DNA of 64,000 nucleotides, from assembly GCF_019966575.1 (NCBI RefSeq), contig NZ_JAINFK010000002.1:420332-484331 (forward strand). The letters are read 5' to 3'. The notes below the pieces were generated by a model that worked only from the letters and a program-made list of their open reading frames with translations, did not search any database and was not told the DNA's origin. Origin of the DNA: Oricola cellulosilytica (GTDB taxonomy: Bacteria > Pseudomonadota > Alphaproteobacteria > Rhizobiales > Rhizobiaceae). The first letter of the stretch is position 1; the number at the start of each line of letters is the position of its first letter. Both the position numbers and the translations under genes were made by a program. Below, in pieces: positions 18,705 through 28,879 of the stretch.

Positions 18705-21350
18705 ATGCGCACCGAAACCGGCCCCGTCATTCGCCTCGAGGACTACCGGCCCAGCGATTACCTCATCGATACAACCGGGCTGCATTTCACGCTGCATCCA
18801 ACCGCGTCCAAGGTTCGCGCGGTTCTTGCGGTGCGACGCCGCGAGGGTGTCGCCAGTGGGGCGCCGCTGGTGCTTTCCGGCGACGATCTGGCGCTCGACG
18901 CGCTGCGCGTCGACGGTGAAGCATGGCCGGACGAGCACCACACCGCCACGCCGGATGCCCTGACGATCCGGAATCTGCCGGACGCCCGGACGTTCGTTAT
19001 CGAGATCGAGACCATCCTCGATCCGTCGGCCAACAAGCAACTGATGGGTCTGTACCGGTCATCCGACACGTACTGCACACAATGCGAAGCCGAGGGTTTC
19101 CGGCGGATCACGTACTATCTCGACCGGCCCGATATCCTTTCGGTGTTCACGGTCCGCATGGAAGCGCGCGTGGAGGATGCGCCGCTGCTTCTGTCGAACG
19201 GCAACCGCATCGAATCTGGCTTGCTGGACAATGGTTGGCATTATGCCGTTTGGCACGACCCCTTCCCCAAACCTTCCTATCTGTTCGCACTGGTTGCCGG
19301 CAATCTGGGCGTGGTGAAAGACAGTTTCACGACGATGTCGGGCCGCCAGGTCGCACTCGAAATTTATGTCGAGCACGGCAAGGAGCCCCGCGCCGGCTAC
19401 GCCATGGATGCGCTCAAGCGTTCAATGCGCTGGGACGAGGAGGTGTTCGGCCGTGAATACGATCTCGATATCTTCATGATCGTCGCCGTGTCCGACTTCA
19501 ACATGGGTGCGATGGAGAATAAGGGACTTAACATATTCAACGATAAATATGTGCTGGCCGATGCGCGCACCGCGACCGACGCGGACTACGCCAATATCGA
19601 GGCGATCATCGCACATGAGTACTTTCACAATTGGACAGGAAACAGAATCACTTGCCGCGACTGGTTCCAGCTCTGCCTGAAGGAAGGCCTGACGGTCTTT
19701 CGCGACCACGAATTCTCCGCCGACCAGCGATCGCGGACGGTTAAGCGCATCAGCGAGGTGAAGCTCCTGAAGGCCCACCAGTTCCCAGAGGACGCAGGGC
19801 CGCTGGCGCATCCGGTACGACCGCGCCGCTATACCGAGATCAACAACTTCTACACGGCGACGGTCTACGAAAAGGGTTCGGAAGTCGTCCGGATGATCCG
19901 CACGATCCTCGGCGTCGAACAGTTCCGCAAGGGGCTCGATCTCTATTTCGAGCGTCATGACGGCGACGCCGCGACCATTGAGGATTTCCTGCGCGCCTTT
20001 GAGGATGCCAGCGGGATGGATCTTGGCCAGTTCTCGCTTTGGTACGAGCAGCCGGGCACACCGAACCTGATTGTCGCATCCGAGTATGATGCGCAGGCGC
20101 AGCGCTTCACCCTGAGAGTCGATCAGAAACTGAAGCCACCGGTGGAGGGTGCGCCCCACGCCCCGATGCACATCCCGGTCAAGTTCGGGCTAGTCGGCGA
20201 AGCCAGTGTCGACCTTACCTGGAGTGCGGTTTCGGGAGCCGATATCAGTGAGGATGTGATCCACCTCCGCGAGCCGCGCCACGAGATCGTCTTCTACGGC
20301 ATCGCGGAACGGCCGGTAGCCTCCCTTCTCAGGGGGTTCTCCGCGCCTGTGACCGTCTTCCCGGAGCCCGATGACGACGCGCTTACATTCCTCGCGCGCA
20401 ACGATCCCGACGAATACGCGCGCTGGCAGGCCCTTGCGTCGCTCGTGACCCGGCAGATCAAGAACGCGGTCGCCATCGGCATGCCGGTCTCCGGGCCAGT
20501 GCTCGGCCGGACTGCCTGCGAGGTTCTGATGGAGATCGCCGACGCCGACGGTTACGAACCGGCATACCGGGCGCTGTGCCTCACCCTGCCCGGCGAAAAC
20601 GACGTTGCCCGCGAGATTGGCGATGACATCGACCCCGAGGTCGTCCACGCGATCCATCGTGCCGCCTCGCGGCAGTTGGGCGCGCATGGAGAAACACTAT
20701 TCGCAAGGCTCTATCACGGCCTTGCTCCGAACAGTGCCTATTCGCCGGATGCCGAAAGCGCGGGGCGGCGTTCGCTGCGCAACATCGCACTGAGCTATCT
20801 GTGCCATGCGAGAGCAGAGATCGACTTGGCTGCGGAAGCCTTTGCGGCGGCCGACAACATGACCGATCGGGCCCATGCGTTGGGACTTCTGGCCCACCTG
20901 GCCCCCACGAACCAGGCAACCCTCGACGCCTTGGATTCCTTCCGCACCGAGTTTCGCGACGATCCCATCGTGATGGACAAGTGGCTGATGATCCAGGCAA
21001 CCGCGCCCGGCGCGACAACCTTGGAAACCGTCAGGAAGCTGACCGCCGAGCCTGCCTTTTCATGGGACAACCCGAACCGCATCCGCTCGCTGATCGGAGC
21101 GTTTGCAACCGGAAATCCCACGGGTTTCAACCGCGCCGACGGCGAAGGCTATCGCTTCCTCTGCGAGGCGATCGCGCGCATCGACGCGAATAATCCGCAG
21201 GTCTCTGCGCGCCTGCTCACAGCGATGCGGTCATGGCGAAACCTTGAATCTGGCCGCCGCGAACAGGCCCGCGCCGCAATGGCCGCGCTCGCCGAGCGGA
21301 AAAACCTTTCCCGAGACCTGAAAGACATTCTGGAACGAACACTCGCCTGA
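18705..21350 (+). CDS. pepN: aminopeptidase N
   Basis: 881 residues, full length. It is an M1-family zinc metallopeptidase that removes N-terminal residues from peptides in the cytoplasm. The exopeptidase motif GAMEN spans 268-272; the zinc site is H304-E305-x2-H308 with E327 eighteen residues on. The ATG is preceded by AGGA seven bases away. The C-terminal half (about 440-881) has the beta-sandwich and alpha-solenoid layout of E. coli PepN. Divergent from the molybdenum hydroxylase gene; followed by the PleC-like kinase. Confidence 0.96.
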   Translation: MRTETGPVIRLEDYRPSDYLIDTTGLHFTLHPTASKVRAVLAVRRREGVASGAPLVLSGDDLALDALRVDGEAWPDEHHTATPDALTIRNLPDARTFVIEIETILDPSANKQLMGLYRSSDTYCTQCEAEGFRRITYYLDRPDILSVFTVRMEARVEDAPLLLSNGNRIESGLLDNGWHYAVWHDPFPKPSYLFALVAGNLGVVKDSFTTMSGRQVALEIYVEHGKEPRAGYAMDALKRSMRWDEEVFGREYDLDIFMIVAVSDFNMGAMENKGLNIFNDKYVLADARTATDADYANIEAIIAHEYFHNWTGNRITCRDWFQLCLKEGLTVFRDHEFSADQRSRTVKRISEVKLLKAHQFPEDAGPLAHPVRPRRYTEINNFYTATVYEKGSEVVRMIRTILGVEQFRKGLDLYFERHDGDAATIEDFLRAFEDASGMDLGQFSLWYEQPGTPNLIVASEYDAQAQRFTLRVDQKLKPPVEGAPHAPMHIPVKFGLVGEASVDLTWSAVSGADISEDVIHLREPRHEIVFYGIAERPVASLLRGFSAPVTVFPEPDDDALTFLARNDPDEYARWQALASLVTRQIKNAVAIGMPVSGPVLGRTACEVLMEIADADGYEPAYRALCLTLPGENDVAREIGDDIDPEVVHAIHRAASRQLGAHGETLFARLYHGLAPNSAYSPDAESAGRRSLRNIALSYLCHARAEIDLAAEAFAAADNMTDRAHALGLLAHLAPTNQATLDALDSFRTEFRDDPIVMDKWLMIQATAPGATTLETVRKLTAEPAFSWDNPNRIRSLIGAFATGNPTGFNRADGEGYRFLCEAIARIDANNPQVSARLLTAMRSWRNLESGRREQARAAMAALAERKNLSRDLKDILERTLA

Positions 21351-21398
21351 CGTGCGATCGGAGAGTTTCCGAGACTGCAGAATTTAGGGATGGACAGC

Positions 21399-21450
21399 CC
21401 GAATCACTTTTGATTCATTAATAGCGATTCGGGGGTGCGGTATCCGAATC
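21399..21450. promoter_or_regulatory. triple CCGAATC dyad upstream of the PleC-like kinase
   Basis: CCGAATC at 21399-21405, its reverse complement GATTCGG at 21426-21432 and CCGAATC again at 21444-21450, with a related TGATTCA between. The pattern lies 78-130 bases before the TTG start of the kinase, in an otherwise AT-rich stretch after pepN. It could be an operator or, less likely, a transcription end hairpin. Purely visual evidence. Confidence 0.35.
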
Positions 21451-21527
21451 ATGTCTCGGAAAATAGTTACAATGGGGGCGTATCAGCCGGTGTCTTGAAA
21501 GGCGCTGCTTGCGCCGGGGGATAAATT

Positions 21528-23876
21528 TTGTCGATTGCGGGGATAGATCAACCCACACCAGTCATGACCGGGCACGCCCGGTTCCTTGCGGGCCCGACCT
21601 ATGAGCGCCTGGAGGCTATCGAACCGATCCTCAAGCGGTCCATTCCCGTCCTGATCACGATCTTCCTGCTGGTCATCTTCGTCGCCCGCGCAATGGCGCT
21701 GATGAATGACCGTGCCAGCACGGCCCATAATGGCGAACTCTTCCTGTCGCTCATCTCCGGTGCAGCCAAGTCCGGCGTGGACACGGCTCGCCAGAACGGC
21801 TTTACGCCCATAAGAGGAAGAGATTTCGAGCAGATTCTATTCCGGGCGCTTCCGGAAGAAGCCACCTTTGCGGGCCGGTTCGTCGCCGTGACGGACGAGG
21901 ACGGCACCATTGTCGCGACGCGCGGGGCACAGGGCGAACTTCGGGATGTCCACCTGCAGACGCAGCTTGTGGGGGCCCAACCGCTCTTCATGTTCGGCGA
22001 GGAAGCCGGCGTCCAGCGCGTTGCCCTCAATGGCGAGCCCTACTATGCCGCCTTCGCGAAAATCGGCGAGGGCAACGCCGTGGTGGCCGTACTGCAGTCC
22101 GACAGGAACATGTTCTCGTCGTGGCGGAAGCGCGTCTCTCTCAATGTGACGTTGTTCGTCGCCAGTTCTTCGATCCTCATCATCCTGCTCTATGCCTATT
22201 TCGGACAGGCGGCGCGCGCGACCGAAGCCGACGAGACGTATTGCGAAGCGCAGAAGCGCGTCGACCTCGCCCTGACGCGCGGCCATTGCGGGCTGTGGGA
22301 CTGGGACCTCGCCCGGGGGCGGGTCTACTGGTCGCGGTCAATGTTCGACATGCTGGGGTACCCGCAGAGTGACGAGATCCTTTCCTTCGGCGACGTCAAG
22401 GCGCTGGTGCACCCCGAAGACATCGATCTTTTCGACTTGGCGCAACGCGCCGCCGCTCAGGAAATCGACCGCGTCGATCAGCTTTTCCGGATGCGCCACG
22501 CTGGCGGACATTACCGCTGGATGCGCATCCGCACCGAGCTGGTCGAGAAAGGCGCAACCGGCGTCCATCTCATTGGCATTGCCGTCGACGTGACGGAGCA
22601 ACACCGCCTCGCCGCCGAGAACGCCATCGTCAACGAGAACCTGCGTGCGGCCATCGAGAACACCACGGAATCGTTCGCGCTGTGGGACGAGAACGACCGG
22701 CTCGTGCTCTGCAACACCAAGTTCCAGGAATATAACGGCGTTCCCGCCGAAGCGCTCAAGCCCGGAACCCCGCGCGAGGTCATCAGCGCGATGATGCGCC
22801 AGCCGGTTTCTGAAAAACGCATTGCGAGCGCCAAGAACCAGTTCAAGGCGCAAACGTTCGAGCGCCAGATTGCCGACGGAAGGTGGCTGCAGATCAACGA
22901 GCGGCGCACGAACAGCGGCGGAACGATCTCGATCGGAAGCGACATCACGCAGCTCAAGGTCCAGCAGGAACGCCTGATTGACGGTGAGCGGCGACTAATG
23001 GCGACGATCGACGACCTTTCGATCGCCCGCAAGATCTCGCAGCAAAAGGCCGGAGAACTGGAGGAATTGAACGCGAGGTTCCTGGAGGCGCGCGACAGGG
23101 CCGAGGCGGCCAACATGGCGAAGTCCGGTTTCCTCGCCAACATGTCGCACGAATTGCGCACCCCGCTGAATGCAATCATCGGTTTTTCCGAGATCCTGCA
23201 ATCGGGGATGTTCGGCCCGCTTGGCTCGGACCGGTACATGGAATATGCGAGCGACATCCACGCCAGCGGCACATTCCTTCTCGGCGTCATCAACGACATC
23301 CTTGACATGTCGAAGATCGAGGCGGGGCGCATGACGCTGGAGCACGAAATGCTCGACCTGCGCCCGCTGATCGACGAGACCCTTCTCATGGTCGCGATAC
23401 AGGCCGAGGAGAAGAACATTTCGGTTGAGCAGACGATTGACGAAACGATGCGCTTTTTCGCCGACCGTCGGTCGATCAAGCAGGTTCTGATCAACCTGCT
23501 TTCCAACGCCGTAAAATTCACCGACGAGGGCGGCAGCATCCGCATTCGCGCCAAGGGCCTATCCAGCGCGGTGCAGATATCCATCGAGGATACAGGATGC
23601 GGAATACCGGCGTCGGCCATCCGGCGCCTCGGACGTCCGTTCGAGCAGGTTCAGAACCAGATGACCAAAAACCACACCGGGTCAGGACTGGGGCTCGCGA
23701 TCTCGAAATCGTTGACAGAACTGCATGGGGGTTCGTTGAAGATCCGCTCGAGGGCCGGGGCCGGCACTATCGTGTCCGTGCGCATTCCCTGCGGAACCGG
23801 CGACAATTGTGCCGAGGCACCGGAAGCAGACCCTTCCGGCCAGGCGCAGCAGCCGGACTTGCCGGCCACCGCCTGA
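21528..23876 (+). CDS. pleC: PAS-containing membrane sensor histidine kinase, PleC-like
   Basis: 782 residues from a TTG seven bases after GGGGG. A membrane helix at about 42-65, a periplasmic loop to about 205, a second helix at about 208-228, then two PAS domains (about 245-370 and 375-480), a coiled coil, HisKA with H541 in SHELRTPLNAIIGFSE and an HATPase domain to about 765. No receiver domain. The segment after the H box (FGPLGSDRYMEYASDI) resembles the PleC/PdhS/DivJ group that acts on DivK in the CtrA cell-cycle network. From memory, the rhizobial pleC lies beside glnE as here. The symbol is an inference from that synteny and this similarity. Confidence 0.72.
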   Translation: MSIAGIDQPTPVMTGHARFLAGPTYERLEAIEPILKRSIPVLITIFLLVIFVARAMALMNDRASTAHNGELFLSLISGAAKSGVDTARQNGFTPIRGRDFEQILFRALPEEATFAGRFVAVTDEDGTIVATRGAQGELRDVHLQTQLVGAQPLFMFGEEAGVQRVALNGEPYYAAFAKIGEGNAVVAVLQSDRNMFSSWRKRVSLNVTLFVASSSILIILLYAYFGQAARATEADETYCEAQKRVDLALTRGHCGLWDWDLARGRVYWSRSMFDMLGYPQSDEILSFGDVKALVHPEDIDLFDLAQRAAAQEIDRVDQLFRMRHAGGHYRWMRIRTELVEKGATGVHLIGIAVDVTEQHRLAAENAIVNENLRAAIENTTESFALWDENDRLVLCNTKFQEYNGVPAEALKPGTPREVISAMMRQPVSEKRIASAKNQFKAQTFERQIADGRWLQINERRTNSGGTISIGSDITQLKVQQERLIDGERRLMATIDDLSIARKISQQKAGELEELNARFLEARDRAEAANMAKSGFLANMSHELRTPLNAIIGFSEILQSGMFGPLGSDRYMEYASDIHASGTFLLGVINDILDMSKIEAGRMTLEHEMLDLRPLIDETLLMVAIQAEEKNISVEQTIDETMRFFADRRSIKQVLINLLSNAVKFTDEGGSIRIRAKGLSSAVQISIEDTGCGIPASAIRRLGRPFEQVQNQMTKNHTGSGLGLAISKSLTELHGGSLKIRSRAGAGTIVSVRIPCGTGDNCAEAPEADPSGQAQQPDLPATA

Positions 23877-23885
23877 ACGAATGAG

Positions 23886-24377
23886 TCAGTTACGGCCGTA
23901 GCGGCCCCGATGATGTCCGCCTCGGCCGACGCCGTGCTTGCGAAGCTCGTCCTCCTCGATTGCGCCTGAATTGTCGCGGTCGGCCAGCGCAAACATCTTT
24001 CGCTGCCGATCTTCGATTTCGGCGAGGGAAACAGAACCGTCTTCGTTGGAGTCGAAGCGCTCGATCATCCGCCCGGCGCGCCGCTGCAAACGCTCGCGCA
24101 ACATCGCATCGGCCATCTCCTCCGCGGTGATGTTGCCGTCATTATCGGCATCGGCCGCCGCGAAACGCTCCGAACCCGCAGCGATAAACTCGTCGGCGGT
24201 GACGGTGCCGTCATTATCGGTGTCGGCGCGTTCGAACATGCTTTCCATTCCGTGTCCCCCGCCACGGTTCATGCCATGGTCCCAGCGCGCTCCGTCATCA
24301 GCATAAGCCGCCCCGAGAGATCCGGCGGATACTGTGAGGCCTGTGAGAAGAATGAGAATGCGGGATCGGGTTTTCAT
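23886..24377 (-). CDS. secreted EF-hand calcium-binding protein
   Basis: 163 residues from an ATG eight bases after AAGGA. A signal peptide spans about 1-27. The mature chain has four EF-hand-like loops: D-T-D-N-D-G-T, D-A-D-N-D-G-N, D-S-N-E-D-G-S and D-R-D-N-S-G-A, each followed by an acidic residue at position 12. It should bind several calcium ions in the periplasm or outside. The Gly/His-rich C-terminus (GRGGHHRGRYG) could add metal binding. It follows glnE in the same direction with a 66-base gap, and ends 9 bases from the end of the kinase gene. Confidence 0.88.
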   Translation of the reverse strand: MKTRSRILILLTGLTVSAGSLGAAYADDGARWDHGMNRGGGHGMESMFERADTDNDGTVTADEFIAAGSERFAAADADNDGNITAEEMADAMLRERLQRRAGRMIERFDSNEDGSVSLAEIEDRQRKMFALADRDNSGAIEEDELRKHGVGRGGHHRGRYGRN

Positions 24378-24443
24378 GAAAGTCGTCCTTGCATCGTTCG
24401 TCACCCCCGATGCTCGATAAGGACGCCCCGGTCGCGCTTCCCT

Positions 24444-27407
24444 TCACGAACCGGAACGCGGATCTCCGAGAACCCTGCGGAAAATTTCCGCAACCTGTTT
24501 CCCGGTCTCCACAATGTGCGCCTCGAGCGTTTCCACTGCGGGAAAGCCAAGGATGGCACATAGACGGTCGGTCAATCCCTTGGGCGCGGTGTTCGGGTCG
24601 AAACCCTTTTGGGTACACAGACGCACCAACTGCATGATCGCCGTATAATCCGAAAACGCTTTCGTCAGCCGTTCTCTTTCCTGCGGTCCGAGAAAGCCGT
24701 CTTCGGATGAGGAAATGATATGGGCGGCGTCGTGGCCATTCAAATTACCATTTCGTAATTCCGCCAGGATCAGGAATTGCGCAATGAAATCGATGTCGGT
24801 CATGCCGCCCTCGGTGCGCTTGACATCCCAGACCCCGGCAGGCGGCTTGTCGCGCAGAAGGCGACCGCGCATGGCCACGATGTCGGCTTTCAAGGTGTCG
24901 AGATCGCGCGGTTCGTTCAGAATGGCACGGATCTCCGCCTCCACCCTTTCGGACAGATCGCCGTCGCCGGCCACCACCCTGGCGCGGCAAAGCGTCTGGT
25001 GCTCCCATGTCCAGGCATCATTTCGCTGGTAGCGGATAAACGCTGCGAGCGAGGTCGCGAGCGGACCCTTGTTGCCGGACGGACGCAGGCGAAAGTCGAC
25101 CTCGTACAGGACCCCCTCCGCCGTCGGCGCAGACAAGGCTGCCGTTAACCGCTGCGTCAGGCGGATGAAGTAGCGCGAAGCGTCAAGCGGCTTGGCACCG
25201 TCGCTCTCCGCGTCGGCGTCCGCCAGATCGTACAACACGATCAGGTCGAGATCGCTGCCCGGCGTCATCTCGCGCGAGCCGAGGCGGCCAAGCGCGATCA
25301 CGCAAACGGCGGCGCCGGGGATGACGCCATGCTTTTCCTCCAGTTCGGCCTTCGCCGCCGCGAGCGCTTCATCCACCACAAGGTCGGCAAGGTCCGAGAA
25401 CGCCTTACCCGCCAGACCGGGTTCGAGGCTGCCGGTGAGCAACCGCACCCCGATCAGGAATCGCTGTTCGGCGGCAAAAATTCGCAGCCGGTCGAGCGTG
25501 TCCTCATATACGCGCGCCTCGCCGAGGAACGCGTCGAGCCGCTCGCGCTGCGTTGTCTTGTCCGGCACGCCGCTGAAAAAAGCGGGATCGAGCATGCCGT
25601 CGAAAACCAGCGGTCGCGCCGTAATGATCGACGCCAGTCTCGGCGCCGACGACATGATCAGCGCAAGCAGCTCGATCAGACGAGGGTTCGATTGCAACAT
25701 GGAGAAAAGCTGGATGCCGGACGGCAATCCGGAGATGAACCGGTCGAACCCGATCACGCTCTCGTCCGCCTGGCCGCCCTGTCCGAATACACGAAGCAAC
25801 TCGGGAGTGATTTCGGTGAGACGGGCCCGTGCCCGTTCCGACTGCAGGGCCCGGTAGCGTCCCATGTGCCACTGGCTTACGACACGCCAGATGTCGGCCG
25901 GACGTTCGTAGCCAAGGCGGGAGAGCGTCTCCACCGTGTCGGGATCGGGCGTGTCGCCGGTGAACGAAAGGTTGCCCTCGGCTCCGAGCGCAGCCTCATG
26001 TTCGAAGAGTGCTGCGTATTGGGTCTCGACGCTGCGCAGCGTTCTCGTCAGATCGTGCCGGAAATTTCCGTCGCCGTCGTAGCCAAGCAGCCGGGCAACC
26101 TGTTCCACCCCTTCCGGATCGGCAGGCAATTTGTGCGTTTGCTCGTCAGCAATCATCTGGATCGCGTGCTCGGTCCGGCGCAGGAACGCGTAGGCCTGCT
26201 TGAGCGTTTCGGCGGCTTCGCGCGATATGCCGCCGCCGGCCGCGAGCGCATCCAGCATGGCCACCGTGTTGCGCTTACGCAGTTCAGGCGCGCGTCCGCC
26301 GAATATCAGTTGCTGGGTCTGGACGAAGAACTCAATCTCACGGATGCCGCCACGGCCCAGCTTGACGTTGTGCCCCTCGATGGCGACCTTGCCGTGCCCC
26401 TTGTGCGCGTGGATTTGCCGCTTGATCGAATGGACATCGGCAATCGCGGCATAGTCGAGATGCTTGCGCCAGACGAACGGACGCAGCTCGTAGAGAAAGC
26501 GCTCGCCGGCGGCGATGTCCCCTGCCGCCGGTTTCGCCTTTATCATCGCCGCGCGTTCCCAATTCTGGCCGCGCGCCTCGTAATAGACGAGTGCGGTCTC
26601 GAAAGGCAGCGCAAGCGGTGTGGAGCCCGGGTCGGGACGCAGGCGCAAATCGGTGCGGAAAACGTATCCGTCTCCAGTGCGCTCCTGCATGATGCGCACC
26701 AGACGCCGCGTCAGTCGCGCCATGGTCTCGCCGATCATGGAGCGGTCCGGCCATTTTACGCCCGGCGCATCGGGATCGAACAGCACGATGAGATCGATGT
26801 CGGAAGAGTAGTTGAGTTCGTGTGCGCCGAGCTTTCCCATGGCGAGCACGATCCAGCCGGTGTCTTTTTCCGGTTCACCAGGGTCCGCGAGTTCGAGCTT
26901 TCCAGCCGCCTCCGCGTCCTGGAGAAGAAAGCCGATTGATGCGCCAAGCGCCGCCTCGGCGAGGCGCGACAGGAAGCCGGTGGTATCCTCGACGGTGAAG
27001 CCGCCAGACAAGTCGCCTAGGGCCACCAGCAGATGCACGGCGGCCTTGGCGCGCCGCAGTTCGGTCATCAGGGAGGCTTCGCCTTCCGCGATACCGTCGC
27101 CCCGGCGCATCGCATCGACGGATTGGAGGATCGCTTCGAGCCGTTCGCGCACCGGCAGGTCGTACAGACCTTCCAGCAGAGAAGTCTGGCGTTCGATCTG
27201 GTGTGACAGGAACGGCGACAGAGCCATTACAGCTGTCAGAAATCCGGAAAGCGGCGCGTCTGCCTGCACCGTTGACAGCAGGCGGTGCGCCTGGGCGCGA
27301 TTTGCGGCTTCGATCAAAGTATCACGCGCCTTGGCGGTTGCCTCGTCGCTGCCGGGAAACAATGGCTTGACCGGAACACCAAACCAAACCGAACCGTCGT
27401 CAGCCAA
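24444..27407 (-). CDS. glnE: bifunctional glutamine synthetase adenylyltransferase/adenylyl-removing enzyme
   Basis: 987 residues, full length. It adenylylates and deadenylylates GlnA in response to PII and glutamine. Two nucleotidyltransferase halves are seen, with the metal-binding motifs S-S-D-I-D-L near residue 205 (adenylyl-removing half) and G-S-D-L-D-L near residue 719 (adenylyltransferase half), each followed by a helical regulatory domain. The TTG start is decided by an almost perfect AAAGGAGG seven bases upstream. A kinase gene ends 62 bases before it, suggesting readthrough from the two-component operon. Confidence 0.97.
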   Translation of the reverse strand: MADDGSVWFGVPVKPLFPGSDEATAKARDTLIEAANRAQAHRLLSTVQADAPLSGFLTAVMALSPFLSHQIERQTSLLEGLYDLPVRERLEAILQSVDAMRRGDGIAEGEASLMTELRRAKAAVHLLVALGDLSGGFTVEDTTGFLSRLAEAALGASIGFLLQDAEAAGKLELADPGEPEKDTGWIVLAMGKLGAHELNYSSDIDLIVLFDPDAPGVKWPDRSMIGETMARLTRRLVRIMQERTGDGYVFRTDLRLRPDPGSTPLALPFETALVYYEARGQNWERAAMIKAKPAAGDIAAGERFLYELRPFVWRKHLDYAAIADVHSIKRQIHAHKGHGKVAIEGHNVKLGRGGIREIEFFVQTQQLIFGGRAPELRKRNTVAMLDALAAGGGISREAAETLKQAYAFLRRTEHAIQMIADEQTHKLPADPEGVEQVARLLGYDGDGNFRHDLTRTLRSVETQYAALFEHEAALGAEGNLSFTGDTPDPDTVETLSRLGYERPADIWRVVSQWHMGRYRALQSERARARLTEITPELLRVFGQGGQADESVIGFDRFISGLPSGIQLFSMLQSNPRLIELLALIMSSAPRLASIITARPLVFDGMLDPAFFSGVPDKTTQRERLDAFLGEARVYEDTLDRLRIFAAEQRFLIGVRLLTGSLEPGLAGKAFSDLADLVVDEALAAAKAELEEKHGVIPGAAVCVIALGRLGSREMTPGSDLDLIVLYDLADADAESDGAKPLDASRYFIRLTQRLTAALSAPTAEGVLYEVDFRLRPSGNKGPLATSLAAFIRYQRNDAWTWEHQTLCRARVVAGDGDLSERVEAEIRAILNEPRDLDTLKADIVAMRGRLLRDKPPAGVWDVKRTEGGMTDIDFIAQFLILAELRNGNLNGHDAAHIISSSEDGFLGPQERERLTKAFSDYTAIMQLVRLCTQKGFDPNTAPKGLTDRLCAILGFPAVETLEAHIVETGKQVAEIFRRVLGDPRSGS

Positions 27408-27469
27408 TGTTCAACCTCCTTTCGCGAGGGTCACACGCTAAAGAGCTTCATCGCCAAAGGAAATGCGAT

Positions 27470-28879
27470 TCAGGTTCTGGAGATCGGGAAAGACAACACC
27501 GCTTTCAGCCCTGGCTCGGCCTCGCGCAGTTCGAGCGTGCCGCCATGGAGGCCCACGATTGCCGAAACGAGACTGAGGCCGAGGCCGGAGCCCGGCTTTG
27601 TCCGGCTTTCATCCAGCCGCACGAACCGGCCGAGAACGCGCTCGCGCTCGCTTTCGGGAATGCCAGCGCCCTGATCGGCGACCGACAGCCGCGCCATCCC
27701 GGCGCGCTTGTCCCGCTCGGCCGCGAGCACAATCCGGCCGTCTTCGGTTGCGCCGTATTTCAGCGCATTGTCGATCAGGTTCGTGATTGCCTGTCCGATC
27801 AGTTCGCGGTTGCCGGCAATCGGCAACGGTCCCTTTACTTCGTTGACGAGCGTCATGCCGGCATCTTCGACCAACGGCTCGTAGAGCTCGGCGACCTCGG
27901 AAACAATGACGGCAAGGTCGACTTCGTCGAGCTTCTGTTTCGAGAAGCCGGCCTCGACGCGTGAGATCAGGAGCAGTGCGTTGAAGACCTTGATCAGCTG
28001 GTCGGCCTCGACGATCATGTCTTCCAGCACGGTGCGATAATCGGTCTCCTTCGGGTCACCGGCAAGCGCCGCCTCCGCCCGGTTGCGCAGACGCGAAAGC
28101 GGCGTTTTCAGATCGTGGGCGATGCTGTCGGACACGTCGCGCAGACCGTCGTTCAGTTTCGAGATCTTGGCGATCATCGAGTTGAGGCTTTCCGAAAGCC
28201 GGTCGAATTCGTCGTTGGCCCCGGTTACCGGCAGGCGCCCCGAAAGGTCGCCCGCAACTATCCGTGCGCTTGCCTCCGACACGCGGTCGATCCGCTGCAG
28301 GGCGCGGCGGCCGACGAAGAACCATATCAGGAAACCTCCGACCGCCATGACGGTCAGCGCGGTGATCAGCGCCCGCCTGACAATCTCGCGGAAGCGCTGC
28401 GGCTCGCCGAGGTCGCGACCGACCAGAACCCGCATGCCGTTGCTGAACACGATCACCTGCGCGAGCGCACGCGGCGCCCTCTGCGGATCGTTGATCACGC
28501 TCACGTCGTCCCCGTATCGGGCGTAGCCGAACGGCGCTTGCGTCCATCCCTCGCTGTCCAGAATTCCTGGCTCGAGGGCCAGCACGTTGCCGGCAAGAAT
28601 CCGGCCAGTGTGGTCGGCCACCATGTAGAGATTGGCGCTCGGCCGGCGCGACCGGCGGTCGATCTCGCGCACCAGCCTGCGCAGTCCGCCGCGGCTGTAG
28701 ACGTCGCCGAGGGTTTCTATCTCCTCGGTAACCGCGTTTCGGGTTTCGTTGATCAGGAAGCGGGCGGTGGACCCGGTCATGTAAAAGACAAGAACCACGG
28801 CGCAGGACGTGAAGAGGACCAGGTACAGCGCCGACAGACGCGTCGCGGTCGTGTTTATGGTCGAGGAAAACCGGCTCAT
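27470..28879 (-). CDS. sensor histidine kinase, partner of the adjacent OmpR-type regulator
   Basis: 469 residues starting at the ATG whose last two bases overlap the stop codon of the upstream regulator (ATGA), so the two are translationally coupled. Membrane helices at about 13-33 and 170-192 enclose a periplasmic sensor of about 135 residues. HAMP (about 192-245), HisKA with H255 in HDLKTPLSRLR, and HATPase (about 350-465) follow. The signal is unknown; the neighbourhood of degP suggests envelope stress. In rhizobia a similar pair sits between degP and glnE. A longer upstream frame exists only inside the regulator gene and was discarded. Confidence 0.92.
   Translation of the reverse strand: MSRFSSTINTTATRLSALYLVLFTSCAVVLVFYMTGSTARFLINETRNAVTEEIETLGDVYSRGGLRRLVREIDRRSRRPSANLYMVADHTGRILAGNVLALEPGILDSEGWTQAPFGYARYGDDVSVINDPQRAPRALAQVIVFSNGMRVLVGRDLGEPQRFREIVRRALITALTVMAVGGFLIWFFVGRRALQRIDRVSEASARIVAGDLSGRLPVTGANDEFDRLSESLNSMIAKISKLNDGLRDVSDSIAHDLKTPLSRLRNRAEAALAGDPKETDYRTVLEDMIVEADQLIKVFNALLLISRVEAGFSKQKLDEVDLAVIVSEVAELYEPLVEDAGMTLVNEVKGPLPIAGNRELIGQAITNLIDNALKYGATEDGRIVLAAERDKRAGMARLSVADQGAGIPESERERVLGRFVRLDESRTKPGSGLGLSLVSAIVGLHGGTLELREAEPGLKAVLSFPISRT

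Noticed and set aside
18528-19040. N-terminal extension of the molybdenum hydroxylase frame across pepN
   Set aside because: The frame stays open on the minus strand but overlaps the strongly supported 5' end of pepN; the hammerhead domain starts only after the ATG at 18527.
25329-26939. 536-residue plus-strand open frame
   Set aside because: Antisense shadow of glnE, whose domains, metal motifs and ribosome site are clear.
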